64,000 bases of DNA from Salinarimonas sp. (GTDB taxonomy: Bacteria; Pseudomonadota; Alphaproteobacteria; Rhizobiales; Beijerinckiaceae). The stretch is taken from the NCBI RefSeq assembly GCF_040111675.1, contig NZ_CP157794.1, positions 3,493,501 through 3,557,500 of the forward strand, in the 5' to 3' direction. Under the pieces are notes generated by a model. It made no database searches and was not told the origin of the DNA. It worked only from the letters and a program-made list of their open reading frames with translations. Position numbers and translations under genes: made by a program. Positions 25,926-38,444 of the stretch are shown here, in pieces (the first letter of the stretch is position 1; the number at the start of each line of letters is the position of its first letter).

Positions 25926-27667
25926 CAGTCTCGTCGCTCGTAGGAATGGGCCTGCCGCACGGCGGCCGGGATGGAGAGGGGGAAGAGCAGGTCCACGAAC
26001 CGCTCCGCCGTCGGCTGCGGCTCGTGATTGGCGAGGCCGGGCCGCTCGTTCGCCTCGATGAAAGCGTAGGTCGGCTCGTAGGGCGAGGGAACCATGAAAT
26101 CGATCCCGACCACGGGAATGTCGATGGCCCGCGCCGCCTTCACCGCCGCCTCGACCAGGCGGGGGTGGACGTGGGCGGTGACGTCGTGGATCGTGCCGCC
26201 CGTGTGCAGGTTCGCCGTGCGGCGCACGACCACCTCCTGCCCGTCGGGCGCGACGTCGTCGAGGGAGAAGCCCGCCTTGACGACGCAGCGCTCGGTCTCG
26301 CCGTCGAGGGGGATGCGGCTCTCGCCCCCCGTCGCCGCCATGCGCCGACGGCTCTGGCGCTCGATCAGCTCGCGGATCGTGCGCTCGCCGTCGCCGACGA
26401 CGCGCGCGGGCCGGCGCACGGCGGCGGCGACCAGGCGGTAGTCGATGACGACGAGGCGCAGGTCCTCGCCCGCGACCTTCTGCTCGATCAGCACGCGCTC
26501 GCACTGCTCCTTGGCGACCTCGATCGCGGCGCGCAGGTCGTCCATGGTCTCGACGCCCACCGCGACGCCCCTGCCCTGCTCGCCCCGCGCGGGCTTGACG
26601 ACGACGGCGCCGTGCGTCCGCAGGAACTCCGCGAGGGCGGCCTCGTCGCCGCCGGCCTCGATCTGCTCGGGTACGACGACGCCGGCGCGCGCGACGATGC
26701 GGCGGGTCACCGCCTTGTCGTCGCAGATCGAGACCGCGACGCCGGTGGTGAGCTCGCAGAGCGCCTCGCGGCAATGCACCGAGCGCCCGCCGTAGGTGAG
26801 GCGGAAGAAGCCGCCCTCGGCGTCCGTCACCTCGACGTCGATGCCGCGGCGGCGCGCCTCGTTGGTGATGATGCGGGCGTAGGGGTTGAGGGTCTCCTCC
26901 GGGCCGGGGCCGGCGAAGAGCTTCTCGTTGATCGGGTTCTTGCGCTTCAAGGTGAACACGTGCAGGCGCTCGAAGCCGAGCTTCTCGTAGAGCGCGATGG
27001 CGTGCTCGTTGTCGTGCATGACCGAGAGGTCCATGAACGCCGCCCCGCGCGCCTTGAACAGCTCGGCCAGCTCGCGCACCAGCGCCTCGCCGACGCCGGG
27101 CGCCGTGGCCTGCGGGTCGACGGCGAGGCACCAGAGCGAGGAGCCCCTCTCCGGATCGTTGAAGGCGCGGGCGTGATCGACGCCCGTCACCGTGCCGACG
27201 ATGGCGCCGGACGCGTCGTCCTCGGCGACGAGGTGGATGATCGCCCGCGAATCCCGCCGCGCCCAGAAGAATTCCGGCGGCACCGGCACCATGCTGCGCC
27301 CGGCATAGATGCGGTTCACCGCGTCGGCGTCCGCGCGGGAGTCGAGCCGGCGCACGGTGAAGCCGTGATAGGGCCGCTCGCTCTTCTCGTAGGAGGCGAG
27401 GTCGAGCCGGTAGGTGTGGGACGGGTCGAGGAAGATCTCCTGCGGCGCGGCGGCGAGCGCCACGTGCGGGTCGCGCACGTAGACGGCGATGTCGCGCCGG
27501 TCGGGCCGCTCGCCGCGCATGGCCTCGGCGAGCTCGGTCACGTCGTCGAAGGTCTGGCCGAAGAGCAGCCGGCCCCAGCCGCAATCGATCGCGGCGTTGG
27601 GGCGCGCGAGCACGGCGGCGGGGTCGACGCGGGCGGGATCGGCGTCGGTGCGGTTCAGGTCGGTCAT
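25925..27667 (-). CDS. ngg: N-acetylglutaminylglutamine synthetase
   Basis: Builds the compatible solute precursor N-acetylglutaminylglutamine from glutamine, acetyl-CoA and ATP. The 580-residue protein is a fusion: an N-terminal GNAT acetyltransferase (residues about 110-245, with SSLWCLAVDPQATAPGVGEALVRELA and MHDNEHAIALYEKLGFE) and a C-terminal ATP-grasp domain (about 300-570, with VVVKPARGEQGRGVAVGV and FIEANERPGL). This domain order is diagnostic of the NAGGN pathway. Between asnO (50 bp upstream) and the M42 peptidase (1-base overlap). Confidence 0.94.
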   Translation of the reverse strand: MTDLNRTDADPARVDPAAVLARPNAAIDCGWGRLLFGQTFDDVTELAEAMRGERPDRRDIAVYVRDPHVALAAAPQEIFLDPSHTYRLDLASYEKSERPYHGFTVRRLDSRADADAVNRIYAGRSMVPVPPEFFWARRDSRAIIHLVAEDDASGAIVGTVTGVDHARAFNDPERGSSLWCLAVDPQATAPGVGEALVRELAELFKARGAAFMDLSVMHDNEHAIALYEKLGFERLHVFTLKRKNPINEKLFAGPGPEETLNPYARIITNEARRRGIDVEVTDAEGGFFRLTYGGRSVHCREALCELTTGVAVSICDDKAVTRRIVARAGVVVPEQIEAGGDEAALAEFLRTHGAVVVKPARGEQGRGVAVGVETMDDLRAAIEVAKEQCERVLIEQKVAGEDLRLVVIDYRLVAAAVRRPARVVGDGERTIRELIERQSRRRMAATGGESRIPLDGETERCVVKAGFSLDDVAPDGQEVVVRRTANLHTGGTIHDVTAHVHPRLVEAAVKAARAIDIPVVGIDFMVPSPYEPTYAFIEANERPGLANHEPQPTAERFVDLLFPLSIPAAVRQAHSYERRD

Positions 27668-27717
27668 GGTCTGCCCCCGGTTTCCGTCACGGGTGTGCGA
27701 TTCGGATCGGCCGCGCT

Positions 27718-29496
27718 TTACAGGCCGTGGCTCTGCAGCCAGGTCTCGAGCAGCGCCACCTGCCACAGCTCCGAGCCGCGCAGCGGCGTGATCGCCGAGC
27801 GGGGGTCGTCGAAGAGCCGCTGCAGGTAGGCCTCCGAGAACAGGCCGCGCTCGCGCGCCTTCTGCGAGGTGAGGGTGTCGCGCACCATGTCGAGCGTCGG
27901 TCCCTCGATGTATTTCAGCGCCGGCACGGGGAAATACCCCTTCGGCCGATCGATGACGTCGGCCGGGATGACCTTGCGCGCGGCCTCCTTGAGCACGCCC
28001 TTGCCGCCGTGCGCCAGCTTGTGGCGGGACGGGATGCGCGCGGCGAGCTCGGCGAGCTCGTAGTCGAGGAACGGCACGCGGGCCTCGAGGCCCCAGGCCA
28101 TGGTCATGTTGTCGACGCGCTTCACCGGATCGTCCACCAGCATGATGGTGGAATCGAGACGCAGCGCCTTGTCGACCGGGTCGGTCGCGCCGGCTTGCGC
28201 GAAATGCGCCTCGACGAAGGCGCGCGCCTCGTCCTTGTCCACCCGCCAGCCCGGGGCGAGATGCTCGTTCAGCCGGGCGTGCGAGCGGTCGAAGAAGGCC
28301 TCGGCGTAGTCGCCGACGGGGTCGTTGGAGCCCGCCACCTTCGGGTACCAATGGTAGCCGGCGAAGACCTCGTCCGCCCCCTGGCCGGACTGCACGACCT
28401 TGACGTGCTTCGCCACCTCGCGCGACAGCAGATAGAAACCGACATTGTCGTAGGAGACCATCGGCTCGGACATGGCCCGGATCGTCGCCGGGAGCGCGTC
28501 CAGCATGTCGGTGGAGGGGATGAAGATCTTGGTGTGGTCGGTGTCGTAGTGCTTCGCGATGAGGTCGGAATAGACGAACTCGTCGCCCTTCTCGCCGTTC
28601 GCCTCCTCGAAGCCGATGGAATAGGTGCGCAGGCCCGACTGGCCGGCCTCGGCGAGGAGGCCGACGATCAGGCTCGAATCGACGCCGCCGGAGAGGAGCA
28701 CGCCCACCGGCACGTCCGCCACCATGCGGCGGGCGACCGCCTTGCGCAGCTCGTCGAGCGTGAGGTCGCGCCACTCCTCGAAGGAGCGCTCCTCGTCCTC
28801 GGCCGTGCGGGTGAAGTCGAGCGCCCAGAAGCGCCGCTCGGTGGAGGCGCCGTCGGCCTCGATGACGCGGATCGTCGCCGGCGGGAGCTTGCGCACGCCC
28901 TTGATCATGGTCCACGGCGCCGGGACGACGGCGTGGAAGGACATGTAGAATTGCAGCGCCACCGGATCGACCGAGCGGTCCACGCTCTCGTCGGCGGCGA
29001 GGATCGCCGGCAGCGAGGAGGCGAAGACGAGGCCGTTCGCCGTCTTGGCGAGATAGAGCGGCTTGATGCCGAAGCGGTCGCGCGCGAGCACCACGCGGCC
29101 GCTCTCGCGCTCGTGGATCGCGAAGGCGAACATGCCGTTGAAGCGCTGGACGCAGTCCGGGCCCCAGGCGTGGTAGGCCTTGAGGATCACCTCGGTGTCG
29201 CCGGTGGAGAAGAAGCGATAGCCCTTCCCCTCGAGCTCGCGACGCAGCTCCGGATAGTTGTAGATGCAGCCGTTGAAGGCGATGGTGAGGCCGAGCTCGG
29301 AATCGACCATCGGCTGCTCGGCCTTGTTCGACAGGTCGATGATCTTCAGCCGGCGATGGCCGAAGGCCACGCGGCCGCGGGCGACCACCCCCTCCGAATC
29401 GGGCCCGCGGGGCGCCATCGCATCCGTCATCCGGGTGATGGCGTCGGCCGAAGCCGGGCTGCCGTCGAAGCTGAGCGCGCCGCAAATTCCGCACAT
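27718..29496 (-). CDS. asnO: N-acetylglutaminylglutamine amidotransferase
   Basis: Asparagine-synthase-like enzyme that amidates N-acetylglutaminylglutamine to give the osmoprotectant NAGGN. The 592-residue protein starts with the class II glutaminase cysteine C2 (MCGICGALSF), has RGPDSEG and AFNGCIYN, and its ATP-binding loop SGGVDSS at 269-275. The identity rests on family resemblance plus the ngg and M42 neighbours. First gene of the operon; divergent from a MarR regulator, with palindromic boxes between. Confidence 0.93.
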   Translation of the reverse strand: MCGICGALSFDGSPASADAITRMTDAMAPRGPDSEGVVARGRVAFGHRRLKIIDLSNKAEQPMVDSELGLTIAFNGCIYNYPELRRELEGKGYRFFSTGDTEVILKAYHAWGPDCVQRFNGMFAFAIHERESGRVVLARDRFGIKPLYLAKTANGLVFASSLPAILAADESVDRSVDPVALQFYMSFHAVVPAPWTMIKGVRKLPPATIRVIEADGASTERRFWALDFTRTAEDEERSFEEWRDLTLDELRKAVARRMVADVPVGVLLSGGVDSSLIVGLLAEAGQSGLRTYSIGFEEANGEKGDEFVYSDLIAKHYDTDHTKIFIPSTDMLDALPATIRAMSEPMVSYDNVGFYLLSREVAKHVKVVQSGQGADEVFAGYHWYPKVAGSNDPVGDYAEAFFDRSHARLNEHLAPGWRVDKDEARAFVEAHFAQAGATDPVDKALRLDSTIMLVDDPVKRVDNMTMAWGLEARVPFLDYELAELAARIPSRHKLAHGGKGVLKEAARKVIPADVIDRPKGYFPVPALKYIEGPTLDMVRDTLTSQKARERGLFSEAYLQRLFDDPRSAITPLRGSELWQVALLETWLQSHGL

Positions 29497-29557
29497 GTCG
29501 TGGTTTCGCTTTCTCTTGGCCCCCGCCGGCAGCGGGCGCGGTATCTCTCCGGGTTCG

Positions 29558-29599
29558 TTTGAGATCGAATGTTTACAGCTCGAACGTTTTGATGTCAAA
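29558..29599. promoter_or_regulatory. Paired operator-like boxes between asnO and marR
   Basis: TTTGA-GA-TCGAA at 29558-29569 and TTTGA-TG-TCAAA at 29588-29599 share the pattern TTTGA-N2-TCRAA, are 30 bases apart centre to centre, and stand in an AT-rich patch of the divergent promoter. They are candidate sites for the adjoining MarR protein, controlling both itself and the NAGGN operon. Confidence 0.5.
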
Positions 29600-29619
29600 T
29601 GATCTCCGGAGGTTTTCGC

Positions 29620-30153
29620 ATGACGAACGACGAACGGCTGCGCTTCGTTCCCGCCGGCGCGGCGGCGCCCCCAGCCCCGCTCGCGGGGCTCGCCGAGGCG
29701 GATCCCACGGCCGCCGACATCGAGGCGCTGATGAAGGCGATCCGCGTGATCGCGCAGGCCATCGACACGCGCTCCAAGGCGGTCTCGCGGGTCTCGGGAC
29801 TGACCATCCCGCAAATCGTGGTGATGCAGGCCGTGCGCGCCCGCGGCGAGGTGACGACGAGCCTGCTCTCGCGCCATTGCGATCTCTCGGCCGGCACCGT
29901 GGTCTCGATCCTCGACAAGCTCGAGGAGCGCGGTTTCGTCGAGCGCTATCGCAATGCCGCCGATCGGCGGATCGTGCACACGCGCCTCACGCCGGCCGGC
30001 GCGGCGGCGCTGGTCGAGGCCCCTCCCCTGCTGCCGCCCGCGGCCCTGGGCGACCTCGCACGCCTGCCGGCGGCCGAGCGCCGGGCGCTGGTCGCGGCCT
30101 TCCAGGCGGTCGCCGGCATGCTGAGGGGCGAGGCGGCGGAGCCGGCGGCGTAA
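29620..30153 (+). CDS. MarR-family transcriptional regulator
   Basis: A 177-residue winged helix regulator. Core residues about 65-130: SGLTIPQIVVMQAVRARGEVTTSLLSRHCDLSAGTVVSILDKLEERGFVERYRNAADRRIVHTRLTPAG, the MarR helix-turn-helix plus wing (DRR). ATG 29620 is chosen because CCGGAGG precedes it; a frame start at 29599 lies inside the presumed operator. Divergent from asnO, as seen with osmolyte regulators of this type; an effect on NAGGN synthesis is inferred. Confidence 0.85.
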   Translation: MTNDERLRFVPAGAAAPPAPLAGLAEADPTAADIEALMKAIRVIAQAIDTRSKAVSRVSGLTIPQIVVMQAVRARGEVTTSLLSRHCDLSAGTVVSILDKLEERGFVERYRNAADRRIVHTRLTPAGAAALVEAPPLLPPAALGDLARLPAAERRALVAAFQAVAGMLRGEAAEPAA

Positions 30154-30157
30154 GGAA

Positions 30158-30185
30158 GGGCCGCGCGCGTTCCCGCCCGCGGCCC
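30158..30185. terminator. GC-rich hairpin between convergent genes
   Basis: GGGCCGCG and CGCGGCCC (8 bp) with a 12-base loop, without a T-tract. It lies between the stops of marR and the fasciclin gene, so it could serve both. Confidence 0.4.
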
Positions 30186-30212
30186 TCGCGTCTCGGGTGT
30201 CCCCCCGAACGA

Positions 30213-30731
30213 TCACATGCCGGGCATCAGCACGCCGTCGATGACGTGGACGACGCCGTTCGAGGCGTCGATGTCGGCCTGGGCGACGGTCACCGTGTTG
30301 CCCTGCTGGTCGGTGAGCGTGACCTCGCCGCCCTCGACGCTGGCGGTGAGGGTCTCGCCGCCGGCGGTCTCGATCTCGGCCTGGCCGCCGCCGGCCTCGA
30401 TCTGGCTCGTGAGGTCGCTCGCCATCACCTCGCCGGCGACGACGTGGTACATCAGCACGCCGCGCAGCTGCTCCTGGTCGGCGAGGAGATTGTCGAGCGC
30501 GCCCTCGGGCAGCGCCTCGAAGGCGGCGTTGGTCGGCGCGAAGACCGTGTAGGGCCCTTCGCCGGAGAGCGTGTCGACCAGCTCGGCCTCCTGCACGGCG
30601 GTGACGAGGGTCGAGAGGTCGTCGTTGCCCGACGCCAGCTCGACGATCGACTGCTCCTGGGCGAGGGCCGGGGCCGCGGCGAGGGACACGGCGAAGGCCG
30701 CGGCGGCGCCGCGGGCGAGAATCGTGTGCAT
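30213..30731 (-). CDS. Fasciclin-domain protein, exported
   Basis: A 172-residue extracytoplasmic protein: signal peptide to about residue 24 (ending APALAQ), then one FAS1 domain with the conserved [38 protein letters not shown] and a closing [16 protein letters not shown]1 domains bind partners or matrix; bacterial function is poorly defined. Acidic composition fits a halotolerant periplasm. Shares its start region with uvrA on the other strand. Confidence 0.9.
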   Translation of the reverse strand: MHTILARGAAAAFAVSLAAAPALAQEQSIVELASGNDDLSTLVTAVQEAELVDTLSGEGPYTVFAPTNAAFEALPEGALDNLLADQEQLRGVLMYHVVAGEVMASDLTSQIEAGGGQAEIETAGGETLTASVEGGEVTLTDQQGNTVTVAQADIDASNGVVHVIDGVLMPGM

Positions 30732-31064
30732 GAAGCTCTCCTTGGTGAATTGGGCTTTTCCTCATGCCCCCCGGCGCGCTCTACAACGCGCGAGTTCGGC
30801 TTCGGGTCCGCGTGAACGGCCGGAGAAAATCGGGCGCAGGTCCTGGCCGAAGGCGGATGCGCCGACTTGCGATCGTATCGGTTTTGTTCTAGCCAGGAGG
30901 CGGCCCGCCCGAGGGTGCGGCGTCGCGTGCGCGATTCGCAGGGCCGCCGAGCGGCCGGGGCGATGGCGGGCGCGCGTCGGCGCACTATATCGACGCGGTC
31001 CGCGGGCGTGCTCTGCGTCCCGAGCCCGCCCCCGTCCGTCTTCCTTTCGACGAGCCTCATCCGC
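30732..31064. other. 333-bp divergent intergenic region before uvrA
   Basis: No gene is seen. It must hold the promoters of the fasciclin gene and uvrA. A weak SOS-like motif is present, GAAC-N7-GAAA at 30814-30828 (alphaproteobacterial LexA sites are often GAAC-N7-GAAC or GTTC-N7-GTTC), with one mismatch; it is not strong enough to call an operator. Confidence 0.5.
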
Positions 31065-34127
<3,063 letters not shown>

Positions 34128-34140
34128 CACGCCGCCCGGC

Positions 34141-34248
34141 CCCTCCCCGCAGGGGAGGGAGGAGGCCGAAGGCCGACGGGTGGGGAGGGCCGGGCGCGCG
34201 CCCTCCCCTCCGGGCTGCCGATGCGGCCCACCCCTCTGCGGGGCGATG
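34141..34248. repeat. Palindromic repeat, family C (copy 2)
   Basis: Starts CCCTCCCCGCAGGGGAGGG, contains GGCCGAAGGCCGACGGGTGG, ends CCACCCCTCTGCGGGGCG. Directly follows uvrA and may act as its transcription end. Confidence 0.65.
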
Positions 34249-34350
34249 CCGGCGCCCGACATATGTTCCCATTCCAGGAATCTTCCCGCCAAGCTCCGAA
34301 CTCCTTCGAAGCTCAGGCGTTGTCTCCCCAACACGGAAGGAGGCACGACC

Positions 34351-34566
34351 ATGCTGGACCAGGCGCGGTTCTCTTTGGGCGACAAGGTGCGGCTCGTCGC
34401 GGACGAGCGGCAGATGATCCGCATCCACCCCAACCAGATGGCCCTCACCTACGAGGTGATCCGCATCGTCCCCGGCGAGCGCGACGGCGAGGCGATCTAC
34501 CACATCAAGAGCGAGCGCGAGCCCCACATGCGCGCCGTCGACGAGAGCCGCCTCGCGGAGGCGTGA
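34351..34566 (+). CDS. Small conserved-looking hypothetical protein
   Basis: 71 residues: opens [27 protein letters not shown], then a [33 protein letters not shown] region that reads like a small beta-barrel. ATG 34351 is preceded by a strong AAGGAGG. Followed by a clear terminator, so it is a monocistronic real gene. I do not know its function. Confidence 0.75.
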   Translation: MLDQARFSLGDKVRLVADERQMIRIHPNQMALTYEVIRIVPGERDGEAIYHIKSEREPHMRAVDESRLAEA

Positions 34567-34596
34567 GGCGGGCCGCCGAGGCGGCCGGAACGGACG

Positions 34597-34624
34597 GGGA
34601 CCTCCGCACCGGGGGTCCCTTTTT
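34597..34624 (+). terminator. Intrinsic terminator
   Basis: GGGACCTCC pairs with GGGGGTCCC (9 bp with one G-T pair), loop GCACC, then five T. 31 bases after the small hypothetical gene. Confidence 0.85.
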
Positions 34625-34771
34625 CATGGGCGCCTTCGCGCGCCGGCATCCGCGCGCCGATGCGCTGGCCGGCTTGCATTTCCCGAACACGAAGGAGCCC
34701 GCCGCCGTGTCGACAGGCGCGCAAGCGCGCGTATGATCCCTCTCGAGGAAACACGAGGGAGCAACGCCGCC

Positions 34772-36577
34772 ATGCCCGCAGACCGCCGCATCACGCCCAG
34801 CCAGCTGCGCTCGCGGCTGTGGTTCGACAATCCCGAGAACCCCGGCATGACGGCGCTCTATCTCGAGCGCTACCTGAACTACGGCCTCACCGGCGAGGAG
34901 CTGCGCTCGGGCAAGCCGATCATCGGCATCGCGCAGACCGGCTCGGATCTCGCGCCCTGCAACCGTCACCACCTCGAGCTCGCCAAGCGCGTGCGCGACG
35001 GCATCACGGCGGCGGGCGGGCTGGCGCTCGAGTTCCCCTGCCACCCGATCCAGGAGACCGGCAAGCGCCCCACCGCCGCGCTCGACCGCAACCTCGCCTA
35101 CCTCTCCCTCGTCGAGGTGCTCTACGGCTACCCGCTCGACGGCGTGGTGCTGCTCACCGGCTGCGACAAGACCACGCCCGCCTGCCTGATGGCGGCGGCG
35201 ACCGTCGACATCCCGGCGATCGCGCTCAACGTCGGCCCGATGCTCAACGGCTGGATGGACGGGGCGCGCACGGGCTCGGGCACCGTCATCTGGGCCGCGC
35301 GCGAGCGGCACGCGGCGGGGGAGATCGACTTCCAGCAATTCATGGACATCGTCGGCTCCTCCGCGCCCTCGAACGGCCATTGCAACACGATGGGCACGGC
35401 CTCGACCATGAACGCGCTCGCCGAGGCGCTCGGCATGTCGCTGCCCGGCCAGGCGGCGATCCCGGCGCCCTATCGCGAGCGCGGGCAGATCAGCTACGAG
35501 ACGGGCAAGCGCATCGTCGAGATGGTGTGGGAAGACCTGAAGCCCTCCGACATCCTCACCCGCGAGGCCTTCGAGAACGCGATCGTCGCCTGCTCCGCCA
35601 TCGGCGGCTCGACCAACGCGCCGATCCATGTCAACGCCATCGCCAAGCACGTGGGCGTGCCGCTCGATTGCGACGACTGGGAGAGGGTCGGCTTCGAGAT
35701 CCCGCTCCTCGTCGACATGCAGCCGGCCGGGCGCTTCCTCGGCGAGGAATATTTCCGGGCCGGCGGCCTGCCCGCCGTCCTGGCCGAGCTGATCGACGTC
35801 GGCAAGATCCACGAGGGCGCGATCACCGCCAACGGCCATACGATCGGCGAGAATTGCCGCGGCAAGCATTCCTGGGACCGCGAGACGATCCGCCCCTACG
35901 AGCGGCCGATGCGCGAGAAGGCGGGCTTCCTCCATCTCAAGGGCACGCTGTTCGAGAGCGCCATCATGAAGACGAGCGTGATCTCGAAGGAATTCGCGCA
36001 GCGCTATCTCGAGAGCCCCGACGACCCGCTTGCCTTCGAGGGCCGCGCCGTCGTGTTCGACGGGCCGGAGGACTACCACGCCCGCATCGACGACCCGGCG
36101 CTCGGCATCGACGAGGACGCGATCCTGATCATGCGCGGGGCGGGGCCGATCGGCTATCCCGGCGCGGCGGAGGTGGTGAACATGCAGCCGCCGGGCGAGC
36201 TGATCCGCCGCGGCGTGCGGGCGCTCCCCTGCATCGGCGACGGGCGCCAGTCCGGCACCTCGGCCTCGCCCTCGATCCTCAACGCCTCCCCCGAGGCGGC
36301 GGCGGGCGGCGGGCTCGCCCTGCTGCAGACGGGCGATCGCATCCGCATCGACCTCAACGAGCGCTCGGCCGACATCCTGCTCCCGCCCGAGGAGCTGGAG
36401 CGCCGCCGCGCCGATCTCGCGGCGAAGGGCGGCTTCCCCCACCCGGCGAGCCAGACGCCCTGGCAGGAGATCCAGCGCGCCATGGTCGACCAGCTGTCGG
36501 ACGGCATGACGCTGAAGCCCGCGGTGAAGTACCAGCGCATCGCCTCGACGTTCGGGGTGCCGCGGGACAATCATTGA
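34772..36577 (+). CDS. IlvD/Edd-family dehydratase, sugar-acid type
   Basis: An iron-sulfur dehydratase of 601 residues. The opening [42 protein letters not shown] is characteristic of the L-arabonate/D-xylonate dehydratase subgroup rather than of branched-chain IlvD. Cluster ligands are visible: [20 protein letters not shown], and [24 protein letters not shown]. Substrate within the sugar-acid group is not certain. ATG 34772 follows GAGGGAG; an in-frame start exists at 34733. Lone gene. Confidence 0.88.
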   Translation: MPADRRITPSQLRSRLWFDNPENPGMTALYLERYLNYGLTGEELRSGKPIIGIAQTGSDLAPCNRHHLELAKRVRDGITAAGGLALEFPCHPIQETGKRPTAALDRNLAYLSLVEVLYGYPLDGVVLLTGCDKTTPACLMAAATVDIPAIALNVGPMLNGWMDGARTGSGTVIWAARERHAAGEIDFQQFMDIVGSSAPSNGHCNTMGTASTMNALAEALGMSLPGQAAIPAPYRERGQISYETGKRIVEMVWEDLKPSDILTREAFENAIVACSAIGGSTNAPIHVNAIAKHVGVPLDCDDWERVGFEIPLLVDMQPAGRFLGEEYFRAGGLPAVLAELIDVGKIHEGAITANGHTIGENCRGKHSWDRETIRPYERPMREKAGFLHLKGTLFESAIMKTSVISKEFAQRYLESPDDPLAFEGRAVVFDGPEDYHARIDDPALGIDEDAILIMRGAGPIGYPGAAEVVNMQPPGELIRRGVRALPCIGDGRQSGTSASPSILNASPEAAAGGGLALLQTGDRIRIDLNERSADILLPPEELERRRADLAAKGGFPHPASQTPWQEIQRAMVDQLSDGMTLKPAVKYQRIASTFGVPRDNH

Positions 36578-36802
36578 GGGGTGGGCGGGGCCGGCGCGGA
36601 GCCGCGAAAATATCCACGCCGGCCATCTTGGAAACGCCCCATTTCCCCCTTATCTGAACAGCATCGAGTTTTCGGCCGGACGACTTGGCCAGGAGCGCTT
36701 CACGGCGCGGCTGACGACCCCTCTACCAAGACATCGATATCCCATGGGCGGGCGCCAGTCGCGCACGCCCGAGCCTACCAGCATGCCTTGAAAGGAATCG
36801 TC

Positions 36803-37012
36803 ATGCAGACCGGCACCGTGAAGTGGTTCAACACGACCAAGGGCTACGGCTTCATTCAGCCCGACGAGGGCGGAAACGACGTGTTCGTCCACATCTCCGC
36901 CGTCGAGCGCGCGGGCCTGCGCGGCCTCAACGAGGGCCAGAAGGTCTCCTACGAGATCGTCGCCGACCGCCGCACCGGCAAGTCCTCGGCGGACAAGCTC
37001 GCCGTCGCGTAA
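36803..37012 (+). CDS. Cold-shock domain protein
   Basis: A 69-residue CspA-family RNA chaperone with both nucleic-acid motifs, KGYGFIQ (RNP1) and VFVHISA (RNP2). AAAGGA precedes ATG 36803. The 225-base space before it holds no gene and probably gives a long 5' leader, as usual for such genes. A terminator follows directly. Confidence 0.93.
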   Translation: MQTGTVKWFNTTKGYGFIQPDEGGNDVFVHISAVERAGLRGLNEGQKVSYEIVADRRTGKSSADKLAVA

Positions 37013-37042
37013 TCCGCGCCGCGAGAGCCAACGAGACGCGAG

Positions 37043-37069
37043 AGCGCCGGCCGAAAGGCCGGCGCTTTT
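37043..37069 (+). terminator. Intrinsic terminator of the cold-shock gene
   Basis: AGCGCCGGCC and GGCCGGCGCT (10 bp) with a GAAA tetraloop and a TTTT run. Also lies 16 bases from the end of the convergent GNAT gene. Confidence 0.88.
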
Positions 37070-37084
37070 CGTTTCGGGCCGCGC

Positions 37085-37648
37085 TCACGGCCCCCATAGC
37101 GCGGGCCGCATCCACGGCCCGGGCGGGGTGAGCCGGCCGGGCGGCGGCGCCGGCCCGTCGCCGAGCGACGCCCCCTGCCAGGCCGCGCGCCACGCCTCGG
37201 GAAGATCGTAGGGCGGCGCGATCGCGGTCTCGGGCGTAAATCCGAAGCGGCCGTAATAGCCGGGATCGCCGAGCACCAGCACGCGCCGCACGCCCGCCTC
37301 CTCGAGGCGGCGGAAGCCTTCCCGAACCAGCGCCGAGCCGATCCCGCCGCGCTGGGCCTCCGGCGCCGCGCAGAGCGGCGCGAGCAGCGCCAGCGGCGCC
37401 GCGCGCCCGTCCACCCCGCAGCGGCTGAAGGCGACGTGCCCCAGGATCGGCGCCCGCGTTCCCTCCGGTTGCCCGCCCCCTCGCTCGTCGGCGGTCGCGA
37501 CGAGCGAGAGCACCACGTCGCCGAGCCCCGACAGGGCCTTCACGATCGGAAAAAGGTCCTCCTCCGGGAACGCGGCCGCATAGAGCCGCGCGAGCGCCGG
37601 CTCGTCGGCGGGGCTCGCGGCGCGGATGGAGGCGGGACTGGCGGGCAT
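37085..37648 (-). CDS. GNAT-family N-acetyltransferase (YhbS-like)
   Basis: 187 residues. Acetyl-CoA-binding core APEAQRGGIGSALVREGFRRLEEAGVRRVLVLGDPGYYGRFGF, the layout of YhbS/COG3153 acetyltransferases, preceded by LGHVAFSRCGVDG. Substrate unknown. Last gene of the minus-strand housekeeping run, 93 bases after aat. Confidence 0.85.
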   Translation of the reverse strand: MPASPASIRAASPADEPALARLYAAAFPEEDLFPIVKALSGLGDVVLSLVATADERGGGQPEGTRAPILGHVAFSRCGVDGRAAPLALLAPLCAAPEAQRGGIGSALVREGFRRLEEAGVRRVLVLGDPGYYGRFGFTPETAIAPPYDLPEAWRAAWQGASLGDGPAPPPGRLTPPGPWMRPALWGP

Positions 37649-37741
37649 GCGACGGCTTCCTCGGGACGTGGGTCGACCGAGAGCATGTCTCGGCTCGCGC
37701 CGAGCGTCCAGGGGCCGCGGCCGCCGGAGGCGGCCCTCCCC

Positions 37742-38419
37742 TCACGGCATGCGCCGCTTCGTGGCGATCATGTCGAGCGCCTGCGCGCCCGAGACGGGCT
37801 CGCCCACGGGCCAGGCGTCCCAGCGCGCTTCGTAGGCGAGCGCCTCGCCGAGCAGGCGCTTGTACTCGCGCCGCGAGACCTCGCTCGCGCCGAACTGCGC
37901 GAGGTGCTCCGTCACGAATTGCGTGTCGAGCAGCATGTAGCCGCCGCGCTTGAGGCGGGCCACGAGGTGGACGAGCGCCACCTTCGAGGCGTCGCGGGCG
38001 CGGTGGAACATGCTCTCGCCGAAGAAGGCGGCGCCGAGGCTCACCCCGTAGAGCCCGCCGACGAGCGCGTTCCCGTCCCAGACCTCCACCGTGTGGCAAT
38101 AGCCGAGGTCGAACAGGTCGCCGTAGATGCGCCGGATGCGGGAATTGATCCAGGTCTTCTCCCGGTCCGGCCCCGGCGCGGCGCAGCCGTCGATGACGCC
38201 CTCGAAATCGGTGTCGACCCGCACCTCGAACACGTCCGCCCGCACCGTGCGGACGAGGCGCTTGTTCACGTGGAAGCCGTCGAGCGGGATGATCCCGCGC
38301 TCGCGCGGCTCCACCCAGTAGATGCCGGGATCCTCCGCGCTCTCCGCCATGGGAAAGATGCCCGCGGCGTAGGCGCGCAGGACGATCTCCGGCGTGATCT
38401 GGACGATGCCGCTGTGCAT
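37742..38419 (-). CDS. aat: Leucyl/phenylalanyl-tRNA-protein transferase
   Basis: Adds Leu or Phe to the N-terminus of proteins with basic N-terminal residues, marking them for ClpAP (N-degron pathway). 225 residues; [58 protein letters not shown] and [26 protein letters not shown] are all intact. Short gap after accC. Confidence 0.95.
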   Translation of the reverse strand: MHSGIVQITPEIVLRAYAAGIFPMAESAEDPGIYWVEPRERGIIPLDGFHVNKRLVRTVRADVFEVRVDTDFEGVIDGCAAPGPDREKTWINSRIRRIYGDLFDLGYCHTVEVWDGNALVGGLYGVSLGAAFFGESMFHRARDASKVALVHLVARLKRGGYMLLDTQFVTEHLAQFGASEVSRREYKRLLGEALAYEARWDAWPVGEPVSGAQALDMIATKRRMP

Positions 38420-38444
38420 CAGGGTCCCGTGGGCGCGCCGGGGG

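Noticed and set aside
30814..30828. SOS (LexA) box before uvrA, GAAC-N7-GAAA
   Set aside because: One mismatch from GAAC-N7-GAAC and no second line of support; such near-matches are expected by chance in a 333-base spacer.
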